The notes: generated by a model from the sequence alone, not told the origin. Counted from the first letter of the stretch, positions 48,863 through 58,363 are shown. The stretch: 64,000 bases of DNA from Bacteroides sp. (GCA_014801585.1 JAAVDX010000024.1:37221-101220); one strand, 5' to 3'. Translations and numbers: made by a program.

Positions 48863-49516
48863 TTAATCAGCGTCAGCCACATCGGCAGCCTTCGATTTCT
48901 CGGTGGTATCGGCCGGTCCATCCAAAGCCTTACCAGGCTGATGCGACTCCTGAGCTTCACGTCCGGCAGCCGCGAACCCATTAGCTGCATAGACCACGAG
49001 AGAGATACCGGCCACAAGGCCGGCGGCTGCAGAGATCTTATCGGGACCGAGAAGAATGATGACCACCCCGGCGCAAAGAGTCAGCACAGGAATGATAAAC
49101 CACAACATCAGCGGACGCAGCGGACGGGCAGCACTATAAACGGCTACAATCTGCACGATACCGACAAGCACGAGAATCGCGCCCAAAGTGTAGATAATCG
49201 CCTTGATGAAGAAAGCCGGAGAGCAAAGCATCCAGATTCCGAGAGCGAGACCGGCGATACCTGCAATAAGAGTGGCCCAATTAGTCGCGACGGACTGACT
49301 CTTAACCAACTTACCTTCGGCGGGTTCAGCCGAATCAGCAGGTTGCCGCTTACGGAAAAGTTCCATAAGGACGAGAATCAGACTCGGGATAGCAATGAGC
49401 GCACCGATAGCGATCACTACAGAATTATAAAGTTCGGCACGATCATGATAAATCAGCAACAAGATGCCGATGACGAGAGCCGACACATAAGTTATCACAA
49501 AATTTCTGCCTTTCAT
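48863..49516 (-). CDS. HdeD/DUF308-like membrane protein
   Basis: A 217-residue protein (from MKGRNFVITYVSALVIG) with about six short hydrophobic helices arranged as repeated pairs, each rich in Gly/Ala/Ile. Between helices 2 and 3 lies a charged cytosolic loop, and the tail is acidic. The pattern (WATLIAGIAGLALGIWMLCS, then YTLGAILVLVGIVQIVAVYS) fits the DUF308/HdeD type, which in E. coli is tied to acid resistance. The role here is unknown. A longer start at 49561 adds 15 residues without support. It ends 16 bp before rnpB, so the RNase P promoter may lie inside it. Confidence 0.7.
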   Translation of the reverse strand: MKGRNFVITYVSALVIGILLLIYHDRAELYNSVVIAIGALIAIPSLILVLMELFRKRQPADSAEPAEGKLVKSQSVATNWATLIAGIAGLALGIWMLCSPAFFIKAIIYTLGAILVLVGIVQIVAVYSAARPLRPLMLWFIIPVLTLCAGVVIILLGPDKISAAAGLVAGISLVVYAANGFAAAGREAQESHQPGKALDGPADTTEKSKAADVADAD

Positions 49517-49591
49517 AAGCGTAAAAATTAGATTAAAGAACTTATTTACTAATTTTAACACTCCGAGAGGGGAAAAGTTGGCAGAAAGGGA

Positions 49592-50224
49592 TTAAAACTT
49601 CTCAACATCGCCGAAACGATTGCGGATAAAATTACGGATGACGTCGAGAGTGCCTTCATATCCGAGGAGAGCCGAATCGAGCGAGAGATGATAATTATCC
49701 GCGCGGCCCCAACCGTCGCCGGCGAAATAATTGTAGAAATTTTCGCGATTGGAATCGAGACGACGAGCCATATCCATCCCCTTCTCAATAGAAGGGGCAT
49801 CTCCACGGGCGACGATAGCCTCTGCACGCTTATCGATAGGAGCGTGGAGGAAGACACTGACAAGGCGCGGATGATCGCGCAGGATATAATCAGCCGAACG
49901 GCCCACGAAGACGCATCCGCTTTTCTCAGCGAGTTTACGGATGACGCGGCTCTGACGCTCGTAGATACCCTCGCTACTCATAGAATTCTCGTAAGAATCA
50001 GCCACACCGAAAGCATTGCTGAAGAGCGACCGAAGCGGAGAGGGGCGCCGCTCATCATAGCGGGCAAAGATATCCGGGGAATAACCGAACTGCCGGGCCG
50101 CCTCAGAGAGCACCTCCTTATCGTAATATTCCAAGCCAAAAGCCTCGGCAAGAGCCTTGCCGATACGGCGTCCGCCGCTGCCGAACTGACGGCCTACAAC
50201 AATGATTAAATCAGTAGAAGACAT
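49592..50224 (-). CDS. Cytidylate kinase-like family protein
   Basis: A 210-residue P-loop kinase-like protein starting MSSTDLIIVVGRQFGSGG. The nucleotide loop is GRQFGSGGRRIGK, and DKEVLSEAARQFGYSP and CVFVGRSADYILRDHP are typical of the 'cytidylate kinase 2' family, distinct from the essential Cmk. These proteins are widespread in gut Bacteroidota and Firmicutes, and no substrate has been proven to my knowledge. The start at 50224 fits the P-loop spacing; the longer frame to 50260 runs into the promoter region. Confidence 0.85.
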   Translation of the reverse strand: MSSTDLIIVVGRQFGSGGRRIGKALAEAFGLEYYDKEVLSEAARQFGYSPDIFARYDERRPSPLRSLFSNAFGVADSYENSMSSEGIYERQSRVIRKLAEKSGCVFVGRSADYILRDHPRLVSVFLHAPIDKRAEAIVARGDAPSIEKGMDMARRLDSNRENFYNYFAGDGWGRADNYHLSLDSALLGYEGTLDVIRNFIRNRFGDVEKF

Positions 50225-50392
50225 GTAATCCGAGAAAAATTTTAATCTTTTCCGCCACAAATTTAGTCAAAATCACTGTAATGATAAAATTTTTTACTAT
50301 TTTTGCGCAAATTACGGTCATTTTAAGGGGGATTGAGGTCAGAAAAACCGAAGCGACTCCCGAGAAACGGCCGGAAATTGCAATAAATAGTT
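50225..50392. promoter_or_regulatory. Divergent promoter region
   Basis: The minus strand has TAAATTTG (50265-50258) for the kinase-like gene. The plus strand has TATTTTTG (50298-50305) for the gene at 50393. Neither has a perfect -33 box. Confidence 0.45.
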
Positions 50393-50770
50393 ATGAGCGA
50401 AAATTCAAAGAATATGCCGGACGTTGCAGACGGACTGGCGATTTATGAAGAGATTGTAAATAACGTAGACTCCAACAAAGGGAATCTCGACCAGTTGATC
50501 TTCGATCTTCGGCATGCCGATTCCAACGGACAGTTTCTCTGCAGTACGGCCCGTTTTCTTGCGGCAGTAGACCGTGAGGGGTATGCAGAATATCTGCCAC
50601 AGCTGATAGAGAGTGCCATCGAAAAGGATCGCGAGCACCGCTACTTAGGGCAATTGCTGAAAGCGATATGGGGCGACGATTATGCCGAGAGAACCGAAGA
50701 ACTGAAAACAACCGACGATCTCTTTCGTCGCCTTTACAAGCGCGTCTTCGCGACCGGCACATTTGACTGA
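50393..50770 (+). CDS. Conserved protein of unknown function
   Basis: A 125-residue soluble, acidic, mostly helical protein with no signal peptide. Repeated helix-turn elements (YEEIVNNVDSNKGNLDQLIF, FLAAVDREGYAEYLPQLIES) could form a small helical repeat. I do not recognise a family beyond similar short proteins seen in Bacteroidales. It lies 15 bp before the cyclophilin gene and is probably co-transcribed with it. Confidence 0.6.
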   Translation: MSENSKNMPDVADGLAIYEEIVNNVDSNKGNLDQLIFDLRHADSNGQFLCSTARFLAAVDREGYAEYLPQLIESAIEKDREHRYLGQLLKAIWGDDYAERTEELKTTDDLFRRLYKRVFATGTFD

Positions 50771-50785
50771 ACCGAGAAGAGAGAA

Positions 50786-51700
50786 ATGAAAAGATTAATT
50801 ACTATAATCTGTATGGTGCTCGCAATGGGAGTCGCAGGAACATACGCAGCGACCCCGGCCCGATCCAAAGGGAAACGGCGCGCACCGGCAAAGAAAACAA
50901 TGACAACACAACCCAAAACCACTGCAGCAAAGACCGAAGCTGCCCCCGTCTCCGACAAGGACGCCATCGTAGAGATCATCACCTCGGAAGGCCCGGTGAA
51001 AGTTAAACTCTACGGTGATACCCCGCGCCATCGCGACAACTTCCTCAAACTTGCCGAAGAGGGATATTACGACGGGGTATTGTTCCATCGAGTCATCAAA
51101 GACTTTATGGTGCAGACCGGCGACCCGAAATCGAAAGATGCGCCACAGGGTGCCCAGCTCGGAGCGGGAGATCCCGGCTATACGATAGAGGCAGAAATCC
51201 TCTATCCCAAGCATTATCACAAATACGGTGCGTTAGCGGCTGCGAGGACCGGAGATCAGGTGAATCCCGAGCGCCGTTCATCCGGAAGCCAATTCTATAT
51301 CGTGACCGGCCAGAAGCAAACAGCCCGCAGCCTTGAGGCTATGGAGCAACGCCTTGCGCAGGATGCCAAGCAATCCTACTGGATGAAACTGCAGAAAGAG
51401 AACATCGGCAAGATCCGCGAACTACAGGCAGCCGGCGACCGCGACTCACTCGAGACCTTCCGCCAGCAACTCATCGAGCGACTTGAGGCAGAGGTGAAAG
51501 TGCCCGAAATGCCCGCACAGATGAAAGAGGATTACATCAACCTCGGCGGCACACCTCACCTTGATAATCAATACACCGTGTTCGGAGAGGTACTGGAAGG
51601 GATGGACGTAGTGGAAAAGATCCAGAACGCACCGACTGATGCCTCCGATCGGCCGAAAGAGGATATCAAAGTAATCACCGTAAAAGTGATTGAGAAATAA
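50786..51700 (+). CDS. Periplasmic peptidyl-prolyl isomerase, cyclophilin type
   Basis: A 304-residue exported cyclophilin: signal peptide 1-21 (ending AGTYA), a basic Ala/Lys/Thr-rich linker (22-55), then the cyclophilin core with YYDGVLFHRVIKDFMVQTGD and GSQFYIVTG. A ~75-residue charged helical insertion (about 190-265) interrupts the core before the last strands (QYTVFGEVLEGMDVVEKI); this insertion is usual in Bacteroidota versions. It speeds proline isomerisation of envelope proteins. Confidence 0.9.
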   Translation: MKRLITIICMVLAMGVAGTYAATPARSKGKRRAPAKKTMTTQPKTTAAKTEAAPVSDKDAIVEIITSEGPVKVKLYGDTPRHRDNFLKLAEEGYYDGVLFHRVIKDFMVQTGDPKSKDAPQGAQLGAGDPGYTIEAEILYPKHYHKYGALAAARTGDQVNPERRSSGSQFYIVTGQKQTARSLEAMEQRLAQDAKQSYWMKLQKENIGKIRELQAAGDRDSLETFRQQLIERLEAEVKVPEMPAQMKEDYINLGGTPHLDNQYTVFGEVLEGMDVVEKIQNAPTDASDRPKEDIKVITVKVIEK

Positions 51701-51805
51701 GACAGGCTTTAGAGGTCTTTAAAAGATAAAAGTCGCTAAAGCAAAAGTAACTCTTAGAGAGTGATTCTTAAAACAAGGATGCTTAAAAAGAGCTACTTAA
51801 GAGCA
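51701..51805. repeat. Structured intergenic segment related to the one before ispE
   Basis: Contains GCTTTAG/CTAAAGC arms (51705-51711 with 51735-51741) and an imperfect palindrome around CTTAAAAAGAGCTACTTAAG (51782-51801). It shares the ordered words GCTAAA, CTTAGAG and AGAGnTACTTA with 895-996 on the same strand. It precedes the DUF349 gene. Confidence 0.4.
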
Positions 51806-51843
51806 ATAAAAAATACACGAACTAACTTATCGTCGCATATATT

Positions 51844-53613
51844 ATGACTGACTCCGCCAACATGATTCCCACCGAGGAGGCTACACTGCAGGCTTCGGAG
51901 GAAAAGAATGTACATTCCCTCACAAAAGAAGAAATTGCAGCCGAACTCCGCCGAATTCTCGAAGAGAAAGATGTCAATGCCCACAAAGAAGTGACGGCAC
52001 TCAAGCAGGCTCTCTTTGCGCTTCGCCAGCGAGAAATAAATGAAGAGATGAATTCATTTGTAGAAGCCGGCGGCAATCCGACAGAATTTTCAGCCACACC
52101 TGATGAGACAGAGGCCGAAGCGAAAGAACTCATTGCCAAATTCCGCGAGATGCGTACAGAATATCTTGAAGCAGAAGAGAAGCGTCTTGAGGCCAATCTT
52201 GAAAAGAAGAAAGCGATAGTAGCAGAGATGAAGAGCATCGTAGAAGATGCCGACAACGTGAATCAGCACTTCCCCCGCTTTCAGGAACTTCAGAAAGAAT
52301 TCCGCGACATCAAAGAGGTGACACCCTCCGGCGAAGCAGAGATATGGAAAGAATTCCAGCAGGTCAGTGAGCAATTTTATGACACACTCAAGATCAACAA
52401 AGAGCTTCGCGATCTTGATTTCAAGAAAAACCTTGAAGCAAAGCGCCGCCTGATAGAAGAGACAATCGCATTGCAGCAAGAAGAGGTGATCACAGAGGCA
52501 TCACGCAAACTGCAGCAGCTTCATGCAGAATGGCGAGAGATCGGTCCGGTAGTGAAAGAACTCCGCGAAAGCATCTGGGAAGAATTTAAAGAGGCGTCCT
52601 CCATAATCCATCGCAAGCATCAGGAATTCTTCGACCGTCGTAAAGAGGAAGAGAAGAACAACGAAGATGCCAAAACTGCTATCTGCGAAGAGATCGAGAA
52701 TATCGACCGGGCGAGCCTGACAACCTTTACGGCATGGGAAGAGATGTCGGAAAAGGTGAAAGAACTCCAGGCAAAATGGCGCACAATAGGCTATGCATCC
52801 CGCAAGGTGAACAACGAACTATATGCACGTTACCGCAAAGCCTGCGATGACTTCTTCGAGGCCAAATCGGCATATATCTCCGAGGTGAAAGCCAACCTGC
52901 AGAGCAACTACGAAAAGAAAGTAGCGCTCAGCGAAAAGGCCGAGTCACTGAAAGATGCCGAGAATCTGAGTGCAGCCCTTGAAGAGGTGCAGCGCCTTCA
53001 AGAGGAATGGAAAAAGATAGGATCTGTGCCCCGCAAACTTAGTGATGCAGTGTGGGAGAGATTTTCCGGAGCATGCCGGGCAATCTACGACCGCAAGCGA
53101 AAAGTATCGAATGAGCGTCATAACCTCGAGAATGCCAATCTGAAGGCAAAACGCGAAGTTATCGCAGCGCTCAAAGAGATACCTACAGATATAGACCGTA
53201 GAGAAGGACTGCGCCAAGTAAAAGAATTGCAGAACAGATGGAACGAGACCGGCCACGTCCCCTACAAGATGAAAGACCAGCTTTATGCCGACTACCGCGC
53301 CGTCTGCGACACACTCTACGGAGCGTTCAACACAGGACGCGAGCAGGAACGCCGCAAGAACTTCAATGCTCAGCTCGATACGATGAAAGGTGACAACCGC
53401 AAACTTCGTTCGGAGCGCGACCGCCTGATGCGAGTGCTTGAGGCAAAGCAACAGGAACTCAAGACCTACAACAACAATCTTGGATTCTTCAATATCAAAT
53501 CGGCGCAAGGCAACTCCATGCTAAAGGATATGGAACGCAAGATGCAGCGGATCGAGAACGACATCAAAGATATTCGTGCGAAAATCGATATGATAGCCGC
53601 CGAAGAGAAATAA
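51844..53613 (+). CDS. DUF349 domain-containing coiled-coil protein
   Basis: A 589-residue, highly charged helical protein without signal peptide or membrane span. It contains at least four DUF349-type repeats, recognised by the motif W..IG.V (EWREIGPVVKELRESIWEEF, KWRTIGYASRKVNNELYARY, EWKKIGSVPRKLSDAVWERF, RWNETGHVPYKMKDQLYADY). A C-terminal coiled coil follows (RKLRSERDRLMRVLEAKQQE). The biochemical role is unknown. It ends 5 bp before the patatin-barrel gene, so the two are an operon. Confidence 0.85.
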   Translation: MTDSANMIPTEEATLQASEEKNVHSLTKEEIAAELRRILEEKDVNAHKEVTALKQALFALRQREINEEMNSFVEAGGNPTEFSATPDETEAEAKELIAKFREMRTEYLEAEEKRLEANLEKKKAIVAEMKSIVEDADNVNQHFPRFQELQKEFRDIKEVTPSGEAEIWKEFQQVSEQFYDTLKINKELRDLDFKKNLEAKRRLIEETIALQQEEVITEASRKLQQLHAEWREIGPVVKELRESIWEEFKEASSIIHRKHQEFFDRRKEEEKNNEDAKTAICEEIENIDRASLTTFTAWEEMSEKVKELQAKWRTIGYASRKVNNELYARYRKACDDFFEAKSAYISEVKANLQSNYEKKVALSEKAESLKDAENLSAALEEVQRLQEEWKKIGSVPRKLSDAVWERFSGACRAIYDRKRKVSNERHNLENANLKAKREVIAALKEIPTDIDRREGLRQVKELQNRWNETGHVPYKMKDQLYADYRAVCDTLYGAFNTGREQERRKNFNAQLDTMKGDNRKLRSERDRLMRVLEAKQQELKTYNNNLGFFNIKSAQGNSMLKDMERKMQRIENDIKDIRAKIDMIAAEEK

Positions 53614-53618
53614 TCGAA

Positions 53619-56129
53619 ATGATAAAAAAGAACTATATCAAAAGATTGGCAGGCATCGCAAAAGCGGGTCTGCCAATTTTTGCAGTCGGACTTACCGGCA
53701 TAGCGGGGAGCATCGGGAGTTTCCGGGCATCGGCGACAGAGTCAGAACAGGCAGTGGCTATGCAACCCGAGGGGGAAAAACAGGTAGTCATAGAGACACG
53801 ATATGTGAGCGACACGCTGATGAACGTGCCCGACGTAACGCTGCGCGACAATCCCGGAACATATAAAGTAGGACTTGTACTGAGCGGAGGCGGAGCAAAA
53901 GGTATCGCACACATCGGGGTGATCAAAGCCTTAGAGGAGAATGATATCGCGATCGACTGCGTAGCCGGCACATCGATGGGCTCCATTGTAGGGAGTCTTT
54001 ACGCGTGCGGCTACTCACCCAAGGAGATGATGGAACTGATAAAATCTCCGATCTTCCAGAACTGTGCGACAGGCACAATCGATCCGGATTACACGTACTA
54101 CTTCTCACAGGCACGTCCGACACCGGCGTGGGCCAATATCAACCTCAGTTTTCGCGACAGCGTCTCCAACAATATAGCCGACCAGATACTACCATCGTCG
54201 CTGATCAATCCCTTGCCGATGAATATGGAGTTTCTCAAACTCTTCACGCCATATTCATCGCAGTGCGGGCTTGATTTCGACAGACTGATGGTGCCGTTCC
54301 GATGTGTGACGAGCGACGTCTATCATAAACACAAGATCGTGCTCCGCGACGGACTATTGGGTCGAGCCGTGAGAGCATCAATGAGTTTTCCGCTCGTATT
54401 TCGTCCGATAGAGATCGACGGAGTACTTGTCTATGACGGCGGGATCTATGATAACTTTCCGGTAGACGTAATGCAAGAAGACTTCGACCCCGACTTTATT
54501 ATCGGAGTGTCGGTATCCGGACCGGACGGCAAACCCGAGCGAGGCAACATCATGTCGCAGCTTGAGGATATGATCATCCAGAACAACGACTACAGTGTTC
54601 CGTCGAAGAACGGCATAAAGATACAATGTCCGGTGCTCAACTTCGGAGTACTCGACTTCGGTCAGGCCGACGTAATCTACGAGATAGGCTATAAGACCGG
54701 ACTGGCGATGGTAGACTCAATCAAGAAACGCACGCCGGCACGGCGAACGATGGCGGAAGTAACGGCACGACGTGCAAACTTTGCGGCGGCGACCCCCGAG
54801 ATAGAATTCAACGATGTAGAGGTTACGTCCGGAACACCCTCGCAGAGACGATTCCTACAATTCCTGTTTGATCGCGGATTTCCGAGGAAGCCCTTCGGGA
54901 TGCAGCAGACACAGGACTCCTACTATCGTGCGATCAGCGGAGGAAAACTCAGCAATCTAATGATAGTGCCGCGTCTTGGGGCAGTAGAGAACGATACGTC
55001 GAAAGTGCGTAGCAACAATGTCATTGTACTCGAGCCAGAGATAAAGAATCCCTGGAATATAGGTGTAGGCGGCTGGATTACGACCGACACGCAATCGATG
55101 CTCTATCTTGATTTCGGTTATCACACTCTGAGCCACAATTCGCTTGATGTCGACCTCAGCGGCTGGATAGGTCAGAGTTATTATGCGGGATTGCTTAGCG
55201 GACGGTTTACTATACACAGCAGATTACCGGCCTACTTCGGCCTTGAGGGCGTAATGAGTCGGCAGAAATTTTATGCGTCGCAATTGAAATTTTACCAGAT
55301 GAACACTCCTACCTTCGTAGCGGAAGACCGACGATTTGTCAATGCGCAATATTGTCTCGCGACGGGGAGGAAATCGATAGCCAAAGCCTCACTTGGCTAT
55401 GGATGGCGCGCCGACAAATATTACCCGGATGCAGATGTAGATTACAGCGAGCGCGAGCGAGACGAGATCTCGAGTCGACACGCAGTGGTGAAACTCGCAT
55501 GGGAATACAATACATTAAGCAATCAACTCTATCCCATGTCGGGACGAGAATTGCGGGTAGGACTGAGCGGGGAATGGCGATTGCCCGAGTATACTCCGGA
55601 GGGAGATAAGTCCCGGAGAGTAAAATATCGTCGTCAGTATCGGCCCTCGGTAGAGTTGAAATGGCGCGAATTCTGGAAGGTGCATAAGAATTTCCGTGTG
55701 GGAGGATATGGAGAAGGGTTGCTTACGGGCGGACCATTGGTTGGTCCGTATACGTCGGCCCTTGTGATGGCACCATCGTTTGCGCCTACGCCCTCAACGG
55801 CAAATTATTTCAATCCGGCGTATAAGGCCGACAATTACGTGGCTGCGGGGGTGATGCCGGTATGGAACCCGATTGATAAACTTCAGCTTCGGGGAGAGTT
55901 TTACGGATTTTTGCCTTTGCGAAATATAGGACTCGACACGGCTACGGGATTGGGACGTCATTTCGGATGGGCAGATCATCCGGAATTCATCGGAGAAGTA
56001 GCAGCGGTGTATAATTTCTCCTTTGCGTCGCTGTCCGTTTATGGGAATTATCTGAGTTCGCCCGGGGCGAACTGGAATTTTGGAGTTACATTCGGTATGT
56101 TTATACTCGCTCCTAAATTGACTCGATAG
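53619..56129 (+). CDS. Patatin-like phospholipase with outer-membrane beta-barrel (PlpD/type Vd-like)
   Basis: An 836-residue exported protein. After a signal segment (about 1-38) comes a patatin domain with GLVLSGGGAKG (85-95, oxyanion loop), GTSMG (117-121, nucleophile Ser119) and the DGG of the Ser-Asp dyad (Asp273). A POTRA-like linker (about 385-440, FNDVEVTSGTPSQRRFLQFL) leads to a Bam-family beta-barrel ending in LAPKLTR. This order is that of type Vd autotransporters (PlpD, FplA), which present or release a phospholipase at the cell surface. Here it lacks a C-terminal aromatic end, which is usual for these barrels in some Bacteroidota. Confidence 0.88.
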   Translation: MIKKNYIKRLAGIAKAGLPIFAVGLTGIAGSIGSFRASATESEQAVAMQPEGEKQVVIETRYVSDTLMNVPDVTLRDNPGTYKVGLVLSGGGAKGIAHIGVIKALEENDIAIDCVAGTSMGSIVGSLYACGYSPKEMMELIKSPIFQNCATGTIDPDYTYYFSQARPTPAWANINLSFRDSVSNNIADQILPSSLINPLPMNMEFLKLFTPYSSQCGLDFDRLMVPFRCVTSDVYHKHKIVLRDGLLGRAVRASMSFPLVFRPIEIDGVLVYDGGIYDNFPVDVMQEDFDPDFIIGVSVSGPDGKPERGNIMSQLEDMIIQNNDYSVPSKNGIKIQCPVLNFGVLDFGQADVIYEIGYKTGLAMVDSIKKRTPARRTMAEVTARRANFAAATPEIEFNDVEVTSGTPSQRRFLQFLFDRGFPRKPFGMQQTQDSYYRAISGGKLSNLMIVPRLGAVENDTSKVRSNNVIVLEPEIKNPWNIGVGGWITTDTQSMLYLDFGYHTLSHNSLDVDLSGWIGQSYYAGLLSGRFTIHSRLPAYFGLEGVMSRQKFYASQLKFYQMNTPTFVAEDRRFVNAQYCLATGRKSIAKASLGYGWRADKYYPDADVDYSERERDEISSRHAVVKLAWEYNTLSNQLYPMSGRELRVGLSGEWRLPEYTPEGDKSRRVKYRRQYRPSVELKWREFWKVHKNFRVGGYGEGLLTGGPLVGPYTSALVMAPSFAPTPSTANYFNPAYKADNYVAAGVMPVWNPIDKLQLRGEFYGFLPLRNIGLDTATGLGRHFGWADHPEFIGEVAAVYNFSFASLSVYGNYLSSPGANWNFGVTFGMFILAPKLTR

Positions 56130-56280
56130 AGGATTTTGCTTTGATTTTTTCATGTTGAAGTGTATTTTTTTGTTTTGGATTTGGGAATTATTCTGATTCC
56201 GATGCAAAGATACAACAGGTTGGAGCGAAAATTATGATTATTTTTGATTTTGTGTAGGCGAACGGTCTTTTTGGGGCCGC

Positions 56281-56360
56281 GCCTGTTAGGCGCTTCACTG
56301 GACTATGCTTTGGGGGGCGCGCCTGTTAGGGGCTTCACTGGACTATGCTTTTGCGGGAGG
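56281..56360. repeat. 40-bp direct repeat, two copies
   Basis: 56281-56320 and 56321-56360 match closely in their first 31 bases (GCCTGTTAGG, a one-base change, then CTTCACTGGACTATGCTT). It lies in the 238-bp gap between the convergent patatin and rmuC genes, which holds no other feature that I can see. Confidence 0.75.
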
Positions 56361-56367
56361 GGGAGGG

Positions 56368-57636
56368 CTATTTGGTGGTTTTGGCACCGAGGTCTTTTAG
56401 GCGATTGGCTCTGGAGAGGACGGATTGATTGCCTTCGGAGAGGGTGCGTCGGCTTTTGGCTACGGCTTTGGCGGCGCTTTCGAGACGGTCGGTGATTGTG
56501 TCGAATTCGGTGAGGAAGGTTGCTATGCGGTCGTAGAGGAGGCCACCGAGACGTGCTATCTCTTCGGCGTTGCGGTTCTGACGATCGATACGGTAGAGTT
56601 GGGAGATTAGATTCAGGATCGAGAGGAGATGGGCCGGAGATATTATCACTACGTTACGCTTCATGGCGTAGTCGGTAAGAGCGGCATCGGCTCGTAAGGC
56701 CGCTATGTAGGCTGCGTCGTTGGGCATGAACATCAGCGTGTGCTCCATTGCTCCGCGGATGTATTTGTGATATTGGGAGCGACCGAGTTTGTCGACATGA
56801 CTCTTTACGGACGCGATATGCTCTTTCAGGGCAGCCGATTCCTCCTCCGGGGTCGCTGCATCGCAATAGCGGAGATAGGCCGTCAGGGACGTTTTGGCAT
56901 CAATGACAACACGGGCATCATCCGGAAGCAGGAAGAGGAGGTCAGGTCGCTGAAGATTACCTTCATCATCAGAAAGGCGACGGCCGTCGACGACAGAAGG
57001 TTGGAGAACGTAATGAATATCCTTTACAAAACCGGCGGCATCCAACATTCCGCTCAGAATCGTCTCACCCCACCGACCCTGAAAACGGGTGTTGCCACGC
57101 AGAGCGTCAGAGAGGCGACGGGTTTCTTTGCCAATACGATCGTTGGCGCTGACGAGAGAATCAATTTGACGAGAGAGAGCTTCGCGAGAAGAATTCTCCT
57201 TAATATAAGAATCATTAACCGCTTTACGGAAATCACCGATATTTTGGCGCAACGGGGCCAGAATTTCATTCAGGCCCTCGCGATTCTCATCGGCAAGGCG
57301 TTCGGCCTGACGGTCGAGGGCACGATTGGCGAGATTCTCGAACTCCAGGGCCGACGTGCGCTGCAAATCCTTACCCTGACGCTCGAGACGTTGCTCAAGG
57401 TTGAGGATACGAGATTCGTAATCCGCACGAGTGCGGGCGAGAAGCCGCTCGGCGGCTTCCTCATATTGGCGACGCTGCGCTTCGGCCACTTCCTTATATG
57501 CTTCGAGTGCGTGATGAAGATTGGCGTTGACGCTCTCCGACGTCTTACCTTTCGAGCGAGAAGAGATCAAGGCCAACACTGCTATGACGGCGAGAGAAAT
57601 AATGAGGGCGATTGCAAGTATGATAGTAAAATCCAT
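56368..57636 (-). CDS. rmuC: DNA recombination protein RmuC
   Basis: A 422-residue protein with an N-terminal membrane helix (about 3-25), a long coiled coil (about 40-175) and the RmuC nuclease-like domain with NTRFQGRWGETILSGMLDAA, DARVVIDAKTSLTAYLRY and NVVIISPAHLLSILNLI, including the PD-(D/E)XK-like Asp and Lys. In E. coli, rmuC limits inversions at short inverted repeats and acts in phage defence in some settings; the exact reaction is not settled. A CAAAATTA (minus-strand -7 box) at 57671-57678 may drive it. Confidence 0.92.
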   Translation of the reverse strand: MDFTIILAIALIISLAVIAVLALISSRSKGKTSESVNANLHHALEAYKEVAEAQRRQYEEAAERLLARTRADYESRILNLEQRLERQGKDLQRTSALEFENLANRALDRQAERLADENREGLNEILAPLRQNIGDFRKAVNDSYIKENSSREALSRQIDSLVSANDRIGKETRRLSDALRGNTRFQGRWGETILSGMLDAAGFVKDIHYVLQPSVVDGRRLSDDEGNLQRPDLLFLLPDDARVVIDAKTSLTAYLRYCDAATPEEESAALKEHIASVKSHVDKLGRSQYHKYIRGAMEHTLMFMPNDAAYIAALRADAALTDYAMKRNVVIISPAHLLSILNLISQLYRIDRQNRNAEEIARLGGLLYDRIATFLTEFDTITDRLESAAKAVAKSRRTLSEGNQSVLSRANRLKDLGAKTTK

Positions 57637-57670
57637 TTCGTTGAGGATGAATCAGATTAAAAAGTTGGTG

Positions 57671-57717
57671 CAAAATTAGCAAAATTCATCGAAAAATGTT
57701 ATATTTGCAGAATACAA
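57671..57717. promoter_or_regulatory. Divergent -7 boxes between rmuC and the DJ-1 gene
   Basis: Minus-strand TAATTTTG at 57678-57671 faces rmuC. Plus-strand TATATTTG at 57710-57717 lies 27 bp before the DJ-1 start codon. The -33 boxes are not recognisable. Confidence 0.5.
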
Positions 57718-57744
57718 ATAACATACGAAATAAACGATTTGGTT

Positions 57745-58329
57745 ATGAATACGTCATATTTATTTCTTGCCGCAGGCTTCGAAGAGATTGAGGCGCTGAC
57801 GGCTGTCGACGTTCTTCGACGTGCGGGGATACCGGTGAAAACGGTATCTATTACTGAGTCATTGCAGGTGACAGGTGCTCATGGGATAACAGTAAAAGCG
57901 GACGTGCTTTATGATAATACCCTATTTGATGCACCCGAATGGTTGATACTTCCCGGGGGGCTGCCGGGAGCGGATAATCTTTATGACTTCGCACCGCTTC
58001 ACGGGTTGTTGGAGAATCAGGCGGCCTCGAAGAACGGAAGAATCGCAGCGATCTGTGCGGCCCCGGGGGTAGTGCTCGGTCAGATGGGACTGCTCAAGGG
58101 TGTGAAGGCAACCTGCTATCCCGGATTTGAGGAAAAGATGGAAGGAGCCGAGGCTGTAACCGCACCGGTTGTAACGGATGGTAAATTCGTGACGGGAAAC
58201 GGTCCGGCGAATGCGCTTCGCTGGTCGCTGGAGATAGTGCGTCAGACATTAGGGGAGCAATCAGCTCAGGAAGTAGGGAGCGGGATGCTCTACTATCGCG
58301 AAACGCCCGTAGACTATAACTTCGGATAA
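57745..58329 (+). CDS. DJ-1/PfpI family protein (YajL-like)
   Basis: A 194-residue flavodoxin-like protein. The nucleophile-elbow Cys104 is in AAICAAPGVVLG, the partner Glu is in FEEIEALTAVDVLRRAG, and GNGPANALRWSLEIV completes the DJ-1 family pattern. Relatives protect against oxidative or carbonyl stress; the activity is debated. I chose the ATG at 57745; a TTG at 57739 would add two residues. It is 34 bp before the YigZ gene and likely co-transcribed. Confidence 0.92.
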   Translation: MNTSYLFLAAGFEEIEALTAVDVLRRAGIPVKTVSITESLQVTGAHGITVKADVLYDNTLFDAPEWLILPGGLPGADNLYDFAPLHGLLENQAASKNGRIAAICAAPGVVLGQMGLLKGVKATCYPGFEEKMEGAEAVTAPVVTDGKFVTGNGPANALRWSLEIVRQTLGEQSAQEVGSGMLYYRETPVDYNFG

Positions 58330-58363
58330 AAGACCCGCCACCCGAAAAAACAGGACAACAGAC

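Noticed and set aside
48308..48984. Several short frames over the 48.4-48.85 kb region
   Set aside because: The interval folds as RNase P RNA, with P1 and the universal core sequences, so the frames are chance.
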